From assembly GCA_963829995.1 (NCBI GenBank), contig CAWHKW010000031.1, forward strand, positions 434,001 through 498,000: 64,000 bases of DNA. Direction: 5' to 3'. The DNA comes from JACCZX01 sp963829995 (GTDB lineage Bacteria; Pseudomonadota; Gammaproteobacteria; Burkholderiales; Burkholderiaceae_F). The first letter of the stretch is position 1; every line of letters begins with the position of its first letter. A program made the translations under genes and the position numbers. The notes under the pieces were generated by a model. That model did not search any database. It was not told the DNA's origin and was given only the letters and a program-made list of their open reading frames with translations. Below, piece by piece: positions 1 to 9,128 of the stretch.

Positions 1-432
1 GGCTCGATGCTGGATGAAAGCCCGCGGTGGCTGGCAGTTGCCAATCGATCGCACAAGCGAGCCGAAGAACTGGCCGAAGAGTTCGGCGTGGAGGCAATTC
101 ACTTCGACGAGATTCCGGCAGAGCATTTCGATCTGATCATCAACGGGACGACCACCAGCCTGAATCACGAAGCGCCAGCCATCGATCCGGACACGTTCAA
201 CGATTGCACGCTGGCCTACGATTTGGCGTACGCGGCCGAGCCGACGCCGTTCATGCAACTGGCGAAGTCAGGTGGTGCGAAGCAGGCCGTTGACGGCCTC
301 GGCATGCTGATCGAACAGGCTGCCGAATCGTTTCTGCTTTGGCGAGGCGTGCGGCCGGACACCAGCACGGTGTACCGTGAATTGCGAGAACTGTTGAAGC
401 GTCAATCGGCCGAGCACGTCGTCGCAAGATAA
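1..432 (+). CDS. aroE: Shikimate dehydrogenase, 3' part (5' end outside window)
   Basis: This is the C-terminal half of shikimate dehydrogenase, which reduces 3-dehydroshikimate with NADPH in aromatic amino-acid synthesis. The frame is open from the first base, so the start lies upstream of the window. Visible family features are the NADP-binding ANRS..RA stretch just after the window edge, the NGTTTSL segment, and the conserved tail DGLGMLIEQAAESFLLWRG, which closes the catalytic domain. The stop lies 2 bases before the next start, so mtgA is probably co-transcribed, an arrangement common in betaproteobacteria. The missing N-terminal half would hold the shikimate-binding Lys and Asp. Confidence 0.95.
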   Translation, partial: GSMLDESPRWLAVANRSHKRAEELAEEFGVEAIHFDEIPAEHFDLIINGTTTSLNHEAPAIDPDTFNDCTLAYDLAYAAEPTPFMQLAKSGGAKQAVDGLGMLIEQAAESFLLWRGVRPDTSTVYRELRELLKRQSAEHVVAR

Positions 433-434
433 AG

Positions 435-1130
435 ATGCGGGTTGCATTGCGGTGGATGCTGCGCGCCGCGCTGCTCGCGCTGATGGTCTTGCTGATGATT
501 CAGCTGTGGTACTTCGGCTGGGTCGCGTGGTGGAAGTGGAACAATCCCGGTGAAACCTCGTTCATGACTCGGGAGTTGGTCTCGTTGCGCGAGAAGAAGC
601 CCAATGCCGAGCTCAAGCACCGCTGGATCGAGTACGAGCGCATATCGAATCAGCTGAAGCGTGCGGTCATCGCCTCAGAGGATGCGAACTTCACCGAGCA
701 CGAAGGCGTCGATTGGCAGGCCATCGAGAAGGCCTACAAGGAAAATGTTCGAAAGGGCAAGACCGCGCGCGGCGGATCGACGATCACGCAGCAGCTCGCG
801 AAGAATCTTTTCCTGTCGTCGGAACGCAGCTACTGGCGCAAGGCGCAGGAACTCATCATCACGTACATGATCGAGGCACTATGGGACAAGCGCCGGATTC
901 TTGAGGTGTATTTGAACGTAGTGGAATGGGGCGACGGGGTATTCGGCGCTGAAGCGGCAGCGCGCCGGTACTTTGGCATCGGCGCGGCGCAATTGAATGC
1001 AGAACAATCGGCGCGACTGGCAGCGTATTTGCCGAACCCGAAGCGCTACGGCCGCATCCGCTCCGGGCCTTACCTCGATCGCAGAACGGCCGCGATTCAG
1101 CGTTTTATGAACGACGCCGTAGCGCCGTAA
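435..1130 (+). CDS. mtgA: Monofunctional biosynthetic peptidoglycan transglycosylase
   Basis: A glycosyltransferase-51 enzyme that polymerises lipid II into glycan strands at the periplasmic face of the inner membrane. The 231 residues are normal for MtgA. One N-terminal membrane segment (about residues 8-28) anchors it. The GT51 signatures are complete: ASEDANFTEHEG carries the catalytic Glu, RGGSTITQQLAKNLFL is the second motif, and ILEVYLNVVEWGDGVFG is the third. There is no transpeptidase domain, which separates it from class A penicillin-binding proteins. The ATG follows the aroE stop by two bases, so translation is probably coupled. Confidence 0.96.
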   Translation: MRVALRWMLRAALLALMVLLMIQLWYFGWVAWWKWNNPGETSFMTRELVSLREKKPNAELKHRWIEYERISNQLKRAVIASEDANFTEHEGVDWQAIEKAYKENVRKGKTARGGSTITQQLAKNLFLSSERSYWRKAQELIITYMIEALWDKRRILEVYLNVVEWGDGVFGAEAAARRYFGIGAAQLNAEQSARLAAYLPNPKRYGRIRSGPYLDRRTAAIQRFMNDAVAP

Positions 1131-1145
1131 CTGCAGCGCTCCTCG

Positions 1146-1240
1146 TGTACGCGACCGCTGCGCGGTCGCACGTGCACTCGTCGCGATTAGTTTGACGGGC
1201 TACCTTCGGAGCGGCCGCGCGTCCGCCCGTAGTACAAAGC
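1146..1240. repeat. REP-like intergenic palindromic repeat, copy A
   Basis: This GC-rich sequence between mtgA and mgtE contains a stem (GCGACCG/CGGTCGC near 1151-1168) and a second weaker inverted pair (ACGGGC ... GCCCGT). It is related along most of its length to 48476-48574 between pal and cpoB. The two share 19 identical bases (1162-1180 and 48493-48511) and then a collinear, diverged stretch ending in AGTACAA. It is not coding in any convincing frame. It is probably a dispersed REP/BIME-type element. The mgtE promoter must lie here or in the 75 bases after it. Confidence 0.65.
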
Positions 1241-1314
1241 AACCAAAAGCGTCGACAGCATCACCGGGCCGCCTACAATCCGTGCGCCGCGGAGCGGCAT
1301 CAACGTGTGAATCG

Positions 1315-2805
1315 ATGAACGAACAACAACTCGAACGCGACGCGCGCGACACGGCGCAGGCCCACGATCCGGAAGCGGCACAGCGCGCGCTTGCGCGCGT
1401 CGAGTCGCTTTTGGAAAAACAGCACCGCGTCGAAGCGCTGGTGCAACGCGAGCAGACCCCCGGCGAAGAAAAGAAGGCCTTGGTCGAACAGCTCGTGCAG
1501 CGGCGGCATCTGAACGAACTGAAGACGATCCTCGATCGCCTGCATCCGGCGGATATCGCCTACATCCTCGAGGCACTTCCGCTCGCCGACCGGCTCACGG
1601 TATGGGACGGTGTCAAGGCGGATCGCGATGGCGAGATCCTGATCGAGGTCAGCGACGCGGTGCGGGAGACGCTGATTGCGTCGATGAACCGGGAAGAGCT
1701 GGTCGACGCGGTCGAGAGCCTCGAGACCGATGAGATCGCCGCCATTGCCGATGACCTTCCGGCCGATGTGGTCGACGAAGTCCAGCAGGGGCTTACGAGT
1801 GAAGAGCGCGCGCAGCTGCGCGCGTCGATGTCGTATCCCGACGATTCGGTCGGAGCGTTGATGGACTTCGAAATGATTTCGATCCGCGAGGACGTGACGC
1901 TCGAAGTTGTGTTGCGCTATCTGCGGCGTTTCGACGCGTTGCCAAACCACACCGACCAGATTTTTGTCGTTGATCGGCACGACGTTTTGAAGGGCGCGTT
2001 GCCACTCGACCGGCTGCTGCTGAACGAGCCCGACCTCGAAGTCGCGTCGGTGATGAACACCGATTTGATGACGTTGTCACCGCTCGATGAAACCAGCGAA
2101 GCCGCGCAGGCATTCGAACGCTACGACCTGGTCTCGGCGCCGGTGGTCGATGAAGCCGGCAGACTGGTCGGCAGGCTGACAGTCGACGAGGTCGTTGACG
2201 TCATCCGTGAGGAGGGGGAGGACGCAGCGCTGGCGCAAGCCGGCCTGCGTGAAGACGAAGATTTGTTCGCATCGGTGTGGAACTCGGCGCGCAATCGCTG
2301 GCTCTGGCTTGCGGTAAACCTGGGTACTGCGTTCTTTGCATCGCGCGTGATCGGTGCGTTTGAAACGACGATCGAGCGTGTCGTCGCCCTTGCTACCTTG
2401 ATGACGATCGTGATGGGGATCGCGGGCAATTCCGGCAATCAGACGATGACGCTGATGATCCGGTCGTTGGCGCTGGGACATGTGACCGGCGGCAACGCCA
2501 GGCGGCTGATTCTCAAGGAGTTGGTGATTGCCGGGTTGAACGGGCTGGTGTGGGGCAGCATCGCCGGGCTCGTTGCGTGGTGGATTTACCTGGACAGCCC
2601 GCACGGTTGGCTGATCGGCCTGACGCTGCTGCTCGCGATGGTGCTGAACATGTTGATCGCAGCTTTGGTCGGCACCTTCGTCCCGCTGGTGTTGGAACGC
2701 GCCGGCCGCGACCCCGCGCTTGGATCGTCCGTGTTGCTGACGTTCACGACCGACAGCATGGGAGTGTTTATTTTTCTTGGTCTCGCTACGTTGTTTTTTT
2801 TGTAG
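1315..2805 (+). CDS. mgtE: Magnesium transporter MgtE
   Basis: A 496-residue Mg2+ channel of the inner membrane. The order is that of the family: an acidic helical N domain (about 35-170), a CBS pair (about 175-300, the cytosolic Mg sensor), a linker helix, then five membrane segments from about residue 325. The pore signature GIAGNSGNQTMTLMIRSLALG is intact. The start was set at the ATG giving MNEQQLERD; the longer reading upstream runs through the intergenic repeat and has no family character. It ends three bases from the convergent KTSC gene. No magnesium riboswitch is recognisable upstream, so gating is probably through the CBS/N domains, as is known for the family. Confidence 0.95.
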   Translation: MNEQQLERDARDTAQAHDPEAAQRALARVESLLEKQHRVEALVQREQTPGEEKKALVEQLVQRRHLNELKTILDRLHPADIAYILEALPLADRLTVWDGVKADRDGEILIEVSDAVRETLIASMNREELVDAVESLETDEIAAIADDLPADVVDEVQQGLTSEERAQLRASMSYPDDSVGALMDFEMISIREDVTLEVVLRYLRRFDALPNHTDQIFVVDRHDVLKGALPLDRLLLNEPDLEVASVMNTDLMTLSPLDETSEAAQAFERYDLVSAPVVDEAGRLVGRLTVDEVVDVIREEGEDAALAQAGLREDEDLFASVWNSARNRWLWLAVNLGTAFFASRVIGAFETTIERVVALATLMTIVMGIAGNSGNQTMTLMIRSLALGHVTGGNARRLILKELVIAGLNGLVWGSIAGLVAWWIYLDSPHGWLIGLTLLLAMVLNMLIAALVGTFVPLVLERAGRDPALGSSVLLTFTTDSMGVFIFLGLATLFFL

Positions 2806-2808
2806 CGC

Positions 2809-3021
2809 TTACTTGACCCGCTTGACCGTGAATTCCTCTTGAATCGTGTCCTTGTAGACACTCGCGGGCGACGAGCTGGCGATGAAACGCCGCGCGATCT
2901 CCTCGCCGACGGCAGTGTGTTGAATGATCGATCCGTTGTCGAACTCGATTTCCAGCACGCGGTTGTTGCGGTCGTAAGCCGCGGACTTGATGCCTCCGCG
3001 GCGGATCGGCTTCCGTTCCAT
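2809..3021 (-). CDS. KTSC domain-containing protein
   Basis: This small protein of 70 residues matches the KTSC domain pattern: IKSAAYD near residue 11, then the LEIEFDNGSIIQH strand-turn-strand and a C-terminal VYKDTIQEEF. The family's biochemical role is not established; it is sometimes fused to nucleic-acid-related enzymes. The ATG lies two bases beyond the ubiD stop on the same strand, so the two are probably co-transcribed and translationally coupled. A longer reading from 3270 runs antiparallel through ubiD and is rejected. No signal peptide or membrane segment is visible. Confidence 0.8.
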   Translation of the reverse strand: MERKPIRRGGIKSAAYDRNNRVLEIEFDNGSIIQHTAVGEEIARRFIASSSPASVYKDTIQEEFTVKRVK

Positions 3022-3023
3022 AG

Positions 3024-4511
3024 CTAAATCCCCAATTCGCCCCACATCGCATCCACGCGCGCCTTGACTGCAGGATCCATCGCAATCGGCCGGCCCCATT
3101 CGCGCTGCGTCTCGCCCGACCATTTGTTCGTGGCGTCGATGCCCATTTTGCCGCCGAGACCGGCCACCGGCGAAGCAAAATCCAGATAGTCGATCGGAGT
3201 GTTGTCGATCAGCAGCGTGTCGCGCACCGGATCGACGCGCGTCGTGATCGCCCAGATCACTTCCTTCCAATCGCGGATGTTGACGTCGTCATCGGTCACG
3301 ACGATGAACTTGGTGTACATGAACTGACGCAGGAAGCTCCACACGCCGAACATCACTCGTTTCGCGTGGCCGGGATACTGCTTGCGCATCGAAACGATCG
3401 CCATCCGATAACTACATCCCTCGGGCGGCAGATAAAAGTCCGCGATTTCGGGAAATGTGCGACGCAGCAGCGGAACGAACACTTCGTTGAGCGCGACGCC
3501 GAGAACCGCCGGTTCGTCCGGCGGCTTTCCCGTGTAGGTCGAGTGATAAATCGGGTCGCGCCGCATCGTGATGCGGTCGATCGTCAAAACGGGAAACCAT
3601 TCGCGTTCGTTGTAATAGCCGGTGTGGTCGCCAAACGGGCCTTCGAGCGCCATCTCGTACCCACTCGCGTTGGCGGCATCGGGCTGGATATGACCTTCGA
3701 GCACGATCTCTGCGGAGGCCGGAACAGTGAGAGCGCTGCCGATGCACTTCGTGACCTCGGTTTTGGTCCCCCGTAGCAGACCGGCGAATTGATACTCGGA
3801 AAGACTGTCCGGTATCGGCGTAACCGCGCCGAGCATCGTCGCCGGGTCGGCGCCCAGCGCTACCGCGATGGGAAAAGCCTGTCGAGGAAAAGCCAGGGCG
3901 TGGTCACGGAAGTCAAGGGCGCCCCCTCGGTGCGGCAGCCAGCGCATGATGACTTTGTTTCGAGTTAGCACCTGTTGCCGGTAGATACCCAGGTTTTGGC
4001 GCTTTTTATGGGGTCCTCTGGTAATCACAAGCCCCCAATTAATGAGCGGCGCCACATCCCCAGGCCAGCAGGTCTGTACTGGAAGCCGCCCGAGATCGAC
4101 GTCACCTCCTTCCCAGGCGATGGTTTGGCAAGGGGCGCTTCGCACCTCCCGTGGGGCCATGTCCCACAGCGCACTTTTCAGCTGGGCCACCTTGCCAAGC
4201 GCGTCGCGCAGGCCGGTCGGAGGTTCGGGTTCTTTCAGCGCCGCCAGCAATTCGCCGACGTCGCGCAGCGCACCGATGTCCGCTGCGCCCATCGCCAAGG
4301 CTACGCGCTGGACCGTGCCGAAAAGATTGCCGAGCACCGGCATCGTCGACCCCGTTGGCCGTTCGAATAGCAGCGCCGGGCCGCCGGCCCGCAGCGTGCG
4401 GTCGCAGATTTCGGTCATCTCCAACCGAGGAGATACCTGCGCCGCGATCCGCCTCAAATGACCATCTCGTTCGAGCTGCGCCAGGAAGTCGCGAAGGTCA
4501 GCATATTTCAT
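3024..4511 (-). CDS. ubiD: 4-hydroxy-3-polyprenylbenzoate decarboxylase
   Basis: A prenylated-FMN dependent decarboxylase that removes the carboxyl group from 4-hydroxy-3-polyprenylbenzoate in ubiquinone synthesis. At 495 residues it is close to E. coli UbiD. The start is the ATG giving MKYADLRDFLAQLERDG, the classic UbiD N-terminus; about 94 extra in-frame residues upstream have no family character. The prFMN/metal-site region NLGIYRQQVLTRNKV is present, and the conserved central block GKPPDEPAVLGVALNEVF and the C-terminal DATNKW are intact. A UbiX-type prenyltransferase, needed to make the cofactor, is not in the window. A KTSC gene follows directly. Confidence 0.95.
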   Translation of the reverse strand: MKYADLRDFLAQLERDGHLRRIAAQVSPRLEMTEICDRTLRAGGPALLFERPTGSTMPVLGNLFGTVQRVALAMGAADIGALRDVGELLAALKEPEPPTGLRDALGKVAQLKSALWDMAPREVRSAPCQTIAWEGGDVDLGRLPVQTCWPGDVAPLINWGLVITRGPHKKRQNLGIYRQQVLTRNKVIMRWLPHRGGALDFRDHALAFPRQAFPIAVALGADPATMLGAVTPIPDSLSEYQFAGLLRGTKTEVTKCIGSALTVPASAEIVLEGHIQPDAANASGYEMALEGPFGDHTGYYNEREWFPVLTIDRITMRRDPIYHSTYTGKPPDEPAVLGVALNEVFVPLLRRTFPEIADFYLPPEGCSYRMAIVSMRKQYPGHAKRVMFGVWSFLRQFMYTKFIVVTDDDVNIRDWKEVIWAITTRVDPVRDTLLIDNTPIDYLDFASPVAGLGGKMGIDATNKWSGETQREWGRPIAMDPAVKARVDAMWGELGI

Positions 4512-5019
4512 ACAGTCGCAGCCAGGTATCGACGAACGGCAGAGGCAAAAGTGAGCGCTAACATCAGAGCTATAGATTGCTTGTAACTGATTGATTGTAG
4601 GTGCATTTATGTTTCCAGTTGCGTGATCTCTGTGCCGTTCGGCGGCCGCTGCAGAAAATTGCTGAATGTTTAGAGGGAATGCCGGCTTGACCCCTATCTC
4701 TTGCCCCCTAAAATCCGCCAACCGTTCGGCCGTAACCCTACCGCGTGCGCTGCAACATTCAGGGTCGAGCGTAATCAGATTCAGGGCCCACACGTGGGCC
4801 TCGGCATTGCTTTAAAGAAGGCAACGCTCCAAAAATTCCGCGCTCGCCGGACCTCGGCGGCAAGGGAAGCTTAAGTGGCCGGCGGAACAGCAAGACGAGC
4901 CGGGCGATGTTCCAACTAATAAATCGCGGCTCGAATTCATGGCCGTTCGGCATTGGGAGGTGCGAGTTGGGTAACGCTTCGAATTATGCGATGCACAAGA
5001 TCAAGGTCATCGGGCCGAC
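4512..5019. other. Divergent intergenic region between ubiD and lytic transglycosylase
   Basis: This 508-base stretch separates two divergent genes and should hold both promoters. I see no convincing gene: the short readings here lack ribosome sites and family character. One notable element is a palindrome, GGCCCAC-AC-GTGGGCC, near 4777, which could be an operator or a short hairpin. No terminator with a T tract and no structured RNA is recognisable. Confidence 0.4.
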
Positions 5020-5883
5020 GTGCGCTCGCGCGGTCGCCACTTTGGGCGCGACATCGGGCATGGCGCACTATCAACCAGCAGGCTGCTGGTGATGGTCGCC
5101 GGCTGCACCGCCTTGCTTGTGACGGGTGTATTGGTCAGCAGCGAGGAGGCCCGGTCTCTGGTCGAAGCGCGGCTTTCGCCGCTCGACTCCGAGGTGGCGG
5201 CGACACGCGAAGACTCGGCGGAAGCCGGTACATCGGGCGAAAGCGCGCGTCCTTCCGATGATCCCCAGCAGAAGCGTATCGCCCAGTACCTCGCTCGCCG
5301 CTATCGTGTTGCCGATGGAGCAGTGCGGTTGCTGGTGGCTACCGCGTATCAAATTGGTAGAGAAAAGAATCTTGATCCGCTGCTTATATTGTCAGTGGTT
5401 GCGATCGAATCCAGCCTGAATCCGTTCGCCGAGAGCGCGATGGGCGCTCAAGGCCTGATGCAGGTGATGACCCGGGTGCACGCGCAGCGTTTTGAACCAC
5501 ACGGCGGCGAAACGGCGGCGCTCGACCCGATCACGAACATGAAGGTAGGTTCATCGATACTGCACGAATTGATTTCGCGCGGCGGTTCAGTTGAACGCGG
5601 CTTGCAGTTGTATGTCGGCGCCGGCAACATGCCCGACGATGGCGGCTACGGAGTGCGCGTATTGAGTGAGCGCGGGCGGTTGCAGATGGCCGCGGCGGGG
5701 AAGGTCGATGCTGCTCTGTCTGCGGCAATTCGGGCAGCAGCCCCGGCACCTGTTCCCGAGTCGAAGCCGGTGGCGCTGCCGGTCAATGCAGACCTGGGCG
5801 GCTCGCTCGAATCTACGGGGCTGCCGTCGCCGGACTCGACTGGTGAAACGCATCATCTTCCTGCGGCGCCGGACTCGGTTTAA
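5020..5883 (+). CDS. Lytic transglycosylase, SLT domain, membrane-anchored
   Basis: Probably a peptidoglycan lytic transglycosylase acting in the periplasm. A single hydrophobic segment (about residues 22-40) is followed by a polar linker and then a soluble lytic transglycosylase domain from about 85 to 220. The catalytic Glu lies in AIESSLNPFAES, followed by the family GAQGLMQVM and a later YVGAGN in place of the usual YN.G. The C-terminal 60 residues are Pro/Ala-rich and probably disordered. The start is uncertain: GTG at 5020 is the first possible start after an in-frame stop, and an ATG near 5092 would remove the residues before the membrane segment. It stands alone before maeB. Confidence 0.8.
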   Translation: MRSRGRHFGRDIGHGALSTSRLLVMVAGCTALLVTGVLVSSEEARSLVEARLSPLDSEVAATREDSAEAGTSGESARPSDDPQQKRIAQYLARRYRVADGAVRLLVATAYQIGREKNLDPLLILSVVAIESSLNPFAESAMGAQGLMQVMTRVHAQRFEPHGGETAALDPITNMKVGSSILHELISRGGSVERGLQLYVGAGNMPDDGGYGVRVLSERGRLQMAAAGKVDAALSAAIRAAAPAPVPESKPVALPVNADLGGSLESTGLPSPDSTGETHHLPAAPDSV

Positions 5884-5991
5884 ACGCCTTTGCCAGCGGG
5901 CGAGGTAGTCTGAAGTAGCAAGCGCCCGCCGCCGCGCTTGCGGCGGGGATAATCAGGGCTTGCTCTCCTTCCCGGCTCACGCTCCGCTGCC

Positions 5992-8320
5992 ATGTCGACC
6001 GCCGATCAAGAACAACAAAAGCGCGATCTGAAGAACGCTGCTCTCGAATATCACGAGAAGCCGACCCCAGGAAAAATTTCGGTAACGCCCACCAAGCAAT
6101 TGGTGAATCAGCGCGACCTTGCGCTTGCGTACACGCCCGGTGTCGCGGCTGCCTGCGAAGCGATTCATACGGATCCTTCGGCTGCGTTTCGCTATACCGC
6201 TCGGGGCAATCTGGTCGGCGTGGTGACCAACGGCACCGCAGTGCTGGGGCTTGGGCGCGATCGGCCCGCTGGCCGCCAAGCCGGTGATGGAAGGCAAGGC
6301 GGTTCTGTTCAAGAAATTTGCCGGCATCGATGTGTTCGACATCGAAGTCAATGAGCTCGATCCAGACAAGCTGATCGAGATCATCGCAGCGCTCGAGCCC
6401 ACATTCGGCGGCATCAACCTGGAAGACATCAAGGCGCCGGAGTGTTTCTACATCGAGCGCAAATTGCGCGAGCGGATGAAGATTCCGGTGTTTCACGACG
6501 ATCAGCACGGCACCGCGATCATCGTCGGCGCCGCCGTACTGAATGGCCTGAGCGTCGTCGGCAAGGACATCAAGCAGGTCAAGCTGGTGACCAGCGGGGC
6601 TGGTGCCGCTGCGCTCGCGTGTTTGCAACTGCTGATCGAGCTCGGCTTGCCACGCGAAAACATCTGGGTCACCGATATTGAAGGCGTCGTCTATCAGGGC
6701 CGCAAGATGTTGATGGACGAGGACAAATCCCGCTTTGCGCAGACCACGCCTATGCGCACCCTGGCGGAGGTAATCGAGGGCGCGGACGTCTTCGTCGGGT
6801 TATCGGCGGGCGGCGTTCTGAAGCCTGAGATGGTGAAGAAAATGGCGGCACGCCCGCTGATACTCGCGCTCGCCAATCCAACGCCCGAGATCATGCCGGA
6901 GCAGGTCAAAGCGGTGCGCGATGACGCGATCATCGCCACCGGCCGCTCCGACTATGTCAACCAGGTAAACAACGTCTTGTGCTTCCCGTTTATTTTTCGC
7001 GGCGCGCTTGACGTCGGTGCGACCACAATCACGACGGCGATGGAAACGGCGGCGGTGCGCGCGCTGGCGGGCCTCGCGCGCGAAGAACAGAGCGACATCG
7101 TCGCGTCCGCGTACGGCGTTGCCGACGTCAGCTTTGGTCCCGAGTATCTGATTCCGAAGCCGTTCGACCCGCGGCTGATTACGCGCATTGCCCCGGCGGT
7201 GGCGCAGGCGGCGATGGCGAGCGGCGTTGCGACGCGGCCGATCGACGACATCCACGCGTATCGCGATCAGCTGCAGCAGTTCGTCTATCACTCGGGCACG
7301 TTCATGAAGCCGATCTTCGCGATCGCGAAGAATGCGCACGAAGGCGGCGGCAAATCGCGCATCGTGTTTGCTGAAGGCGAAGAAGAACGAGTGCTGCGCG
7401 CGGTGCAGGTCGTGATCGACGAAAAGCTGGCGAAGCCGATTCTGATCGGGCGGCCGGCAGTGATCGTCAAGCGACTCGAGCGCTTTGGGCTGCGTATGCG
7501 TCCCGAGGTGGACTTCGATCTGGTCAATCCCGAATTCGACCGCCGGTATCGCGATTACTGGGAAACGTATCACCGCCTCGCAGCGCGCAAGGGCGTAACG
7601 CAGCAGTACGCAAAGATCGAGATGCGCCGTCGGCTGACGTTGATCGGCGCGATGATGATGCACAAGGGCGAGGCCGACGGCATGCTGTGCGGAACGTTCG
7701 GCACGCACGGGCCGCACTTGACGTACATCGATCAAGTGCTCGGCCGCCGCACCGGCGCCAACGTCTACGCCGCGATGAACATCTTGATGGTGCCCGGGCG
7801 GCAGTTGGCGCTGGTCGACACGATGGTCAACCTCGATCCGACGGCAGAGCAGATCGCTGAAATAACCGTGCTGGCCGCCGAGCAGTTAAAGCGTCTTGGA
7901 ATCGTGCCGCGCGTCGCTTTGGTTTCGCACTCCAACTTCGGTTCCAGCGATGCACCGTCGGCCGTGAAAATGCGCAATGCGCTATCGCTGGTTCGTCAGC
8001 TGGCCCCGGAGCTCGAAGTCGATGGCGAAATGCACGCCGACGGCGCGGTCGACGGCGCGATCCGCAAGTCGATCATGCCGTTCTCATCACTGATGGGCGA
8101 CGCCAATCTGCTGGTGTGCCCCACGCTCGATGCAGCCAACATCTCGTACAACCTGTTGAAGGCGACTGCCGGGAACAACATCGCGATCGGTCCAATGCTG
8201 CTCGGGGTTGCGAAGCCAGCGAACATTTTGACGCCTGCGGCAACGGTACGGCGCATCGTCAACATGACCGCGCTGACGGTGCTGGAAGCAAATTCCGTAC
8301 GGCAGCCTGAGTTGATTTAG
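5992..8320 (+). CDS. maeB: NADP-dependent malic enzyme with phosphotransacetylase-like domain (one frameshift)
   Basis: It oxidatively decarboxylates malate to pyruvate, forming NADPH. An N-terminal malic enzyme domain (YTPGVAAAC substrate motif, then FHDDQHGTAI and a Rossmann domain) is followed by a phosphotransacetylase-like domain from about residue 430, as in the roughly 760-residue MaeB type. The C-terminal domain is thought to be regulatory, responding to acetyl-CoA. The reading frame changes at about 6250-6257. Removing one G from the GGG run there restores NGTAVLGLGAIGPLAAKP, the conserved NADP-binding turn. Everything else is intact, so a sequencing error is more likely than a true mutation. 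It converges on rsmE with a 52-base gap. Confidence 0.92.
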
Positions 8321-8372
8321 CAATCCAGAATAGTTCCGAACTCAGGCGCGCTAAGACCTGCCGGCTGATTCG

Positions 8373-9107
8373 CTAGCGAAAGTCTCCTCCAGTCGCCTGC
8401 AGCACGGCGAGCGCGGTGAGTCCCGCAGTTTCGGTGCGCAAGATCCGGGGCCCGAGGCAGTGTTCGCGGTAGCCAAGCCGGCGCGCGAGAGCCAGCTCAT
8501 CGTCGTCGAATCCGCCCTCCGGCCCGACCGCGAGTGCTACCGGCCGATTGCTTGGTTCTGCTTCGGATAGACGAAGCGCCGCATTCGGTTCGAGCAACAA
8601 ACCCATCGCGCCCTCGCTCAGGCCTGCATGCAGCGCGTCGGCGAAAGTCGAAGCCGCATCGAGCGGCGGAATGCGATTGCGTCCGCATTGCGCACAGGCG
8701 GCAATGATCAGTTCCCGCAGCCGCTCGAGTCGCTTGCCAAGTCGATCGCCCGTAACGCGCACCACGGAGCGCTGGGCCGGCGTCAGCACAATCGAATGCA
8801 CGCCGAGCTCGACCGATTTTTCGATCACCCAGTCGAGCTTGTCGGTGGCGATCCACGCCTGCACCAGCGTGACTGCGAGGGGCGATTCGCGTTCAATGCT
8901 GTCGAACGTTTCAATCTCAGCGACGACATGCGAGCCGTTGACGGCGAGGTGTGCAGAGAATTCGCCGCCTTTACCGTTGAACAGAACGATGGGATCACCG
9001 CCGCGCAGCCGTAGCACGCGCAGTGCGTGATGCGCGGTACGAGGTGGCAACTCGATCGGCGTGCCCAGCGCAAGCGGCGCGTCAATGAAGAAACGCGCCA
9101 CTCGCAT
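8373..9107 (-). CDS. rsmE: 16S rRNA (uracil1498-N3)-methyltransferase
   Basis: A SPOUT-class methyltransferase of 244 residues that methylates U1498 of 16S rRNA using S-adenosylmethionine. The N-terminal PUA-like part contains HALRVLRLRGGD. The C-terminal trefoil-knot region carries the RsmE signatures: EKSVELGV, the AVGPEGGFDDDE SAM-binding loop, and LGPRILRTETAGLTAL before the stop. The length matches E. coli RsmE. It lies 21 bases downstream of speDE on the same strand, so the two may share a transcript, though they have no evident functional link. Confidence 0.95.
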   Translation of the reverse strand: MRVARFFIDAPLALGTPIELPPRTAHHALRVLRLRGGDPIVLFNGKGGEFSAHLAVNGSHVVAEIETFDSIERESPLAVTLVQAWIATDKLDWVIEKSVELGVHSIVLTPAQRSVVRVTGDRLGKRLERLRELIIAACAQCGRNRIPPLDAASTFADALHAGLSEGAMGLLLEPNAALRLSEAEPSNRPVALAVGPEGGFDDDELALARRLGYREHCLGPRILRTETAGLTALAVLQATGGDFR

Positions 9108-9128
9108 TTTGTGGGGAGCTGATAAAGG

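Noticed and set aside
1192..1314. N-terminal extension of MgtE
   Set aside because: It would translate the REP-like repeat; the ATG at 1315 fits the family.
3024..4793. Longer UbiD start with about 94 extra N-terminal residues
   Set aside because: The extra residues do not resemble any UbiD; the ATG at 4511 gives the classic N-terminus and normal length.
4759..5092. Short open frames in the ubiD-transglycosylase gap
   Set aside because: No ribosome sites, no recognisable family, and they overlap one another on both strands.
6240..6270. Programmed ribosomal frameshift in maeB
   Set aside because: No slippery heptamer with downstream structure is evident, and MaeB is not known to use frameshifting; a homopolymer indel explains it better.
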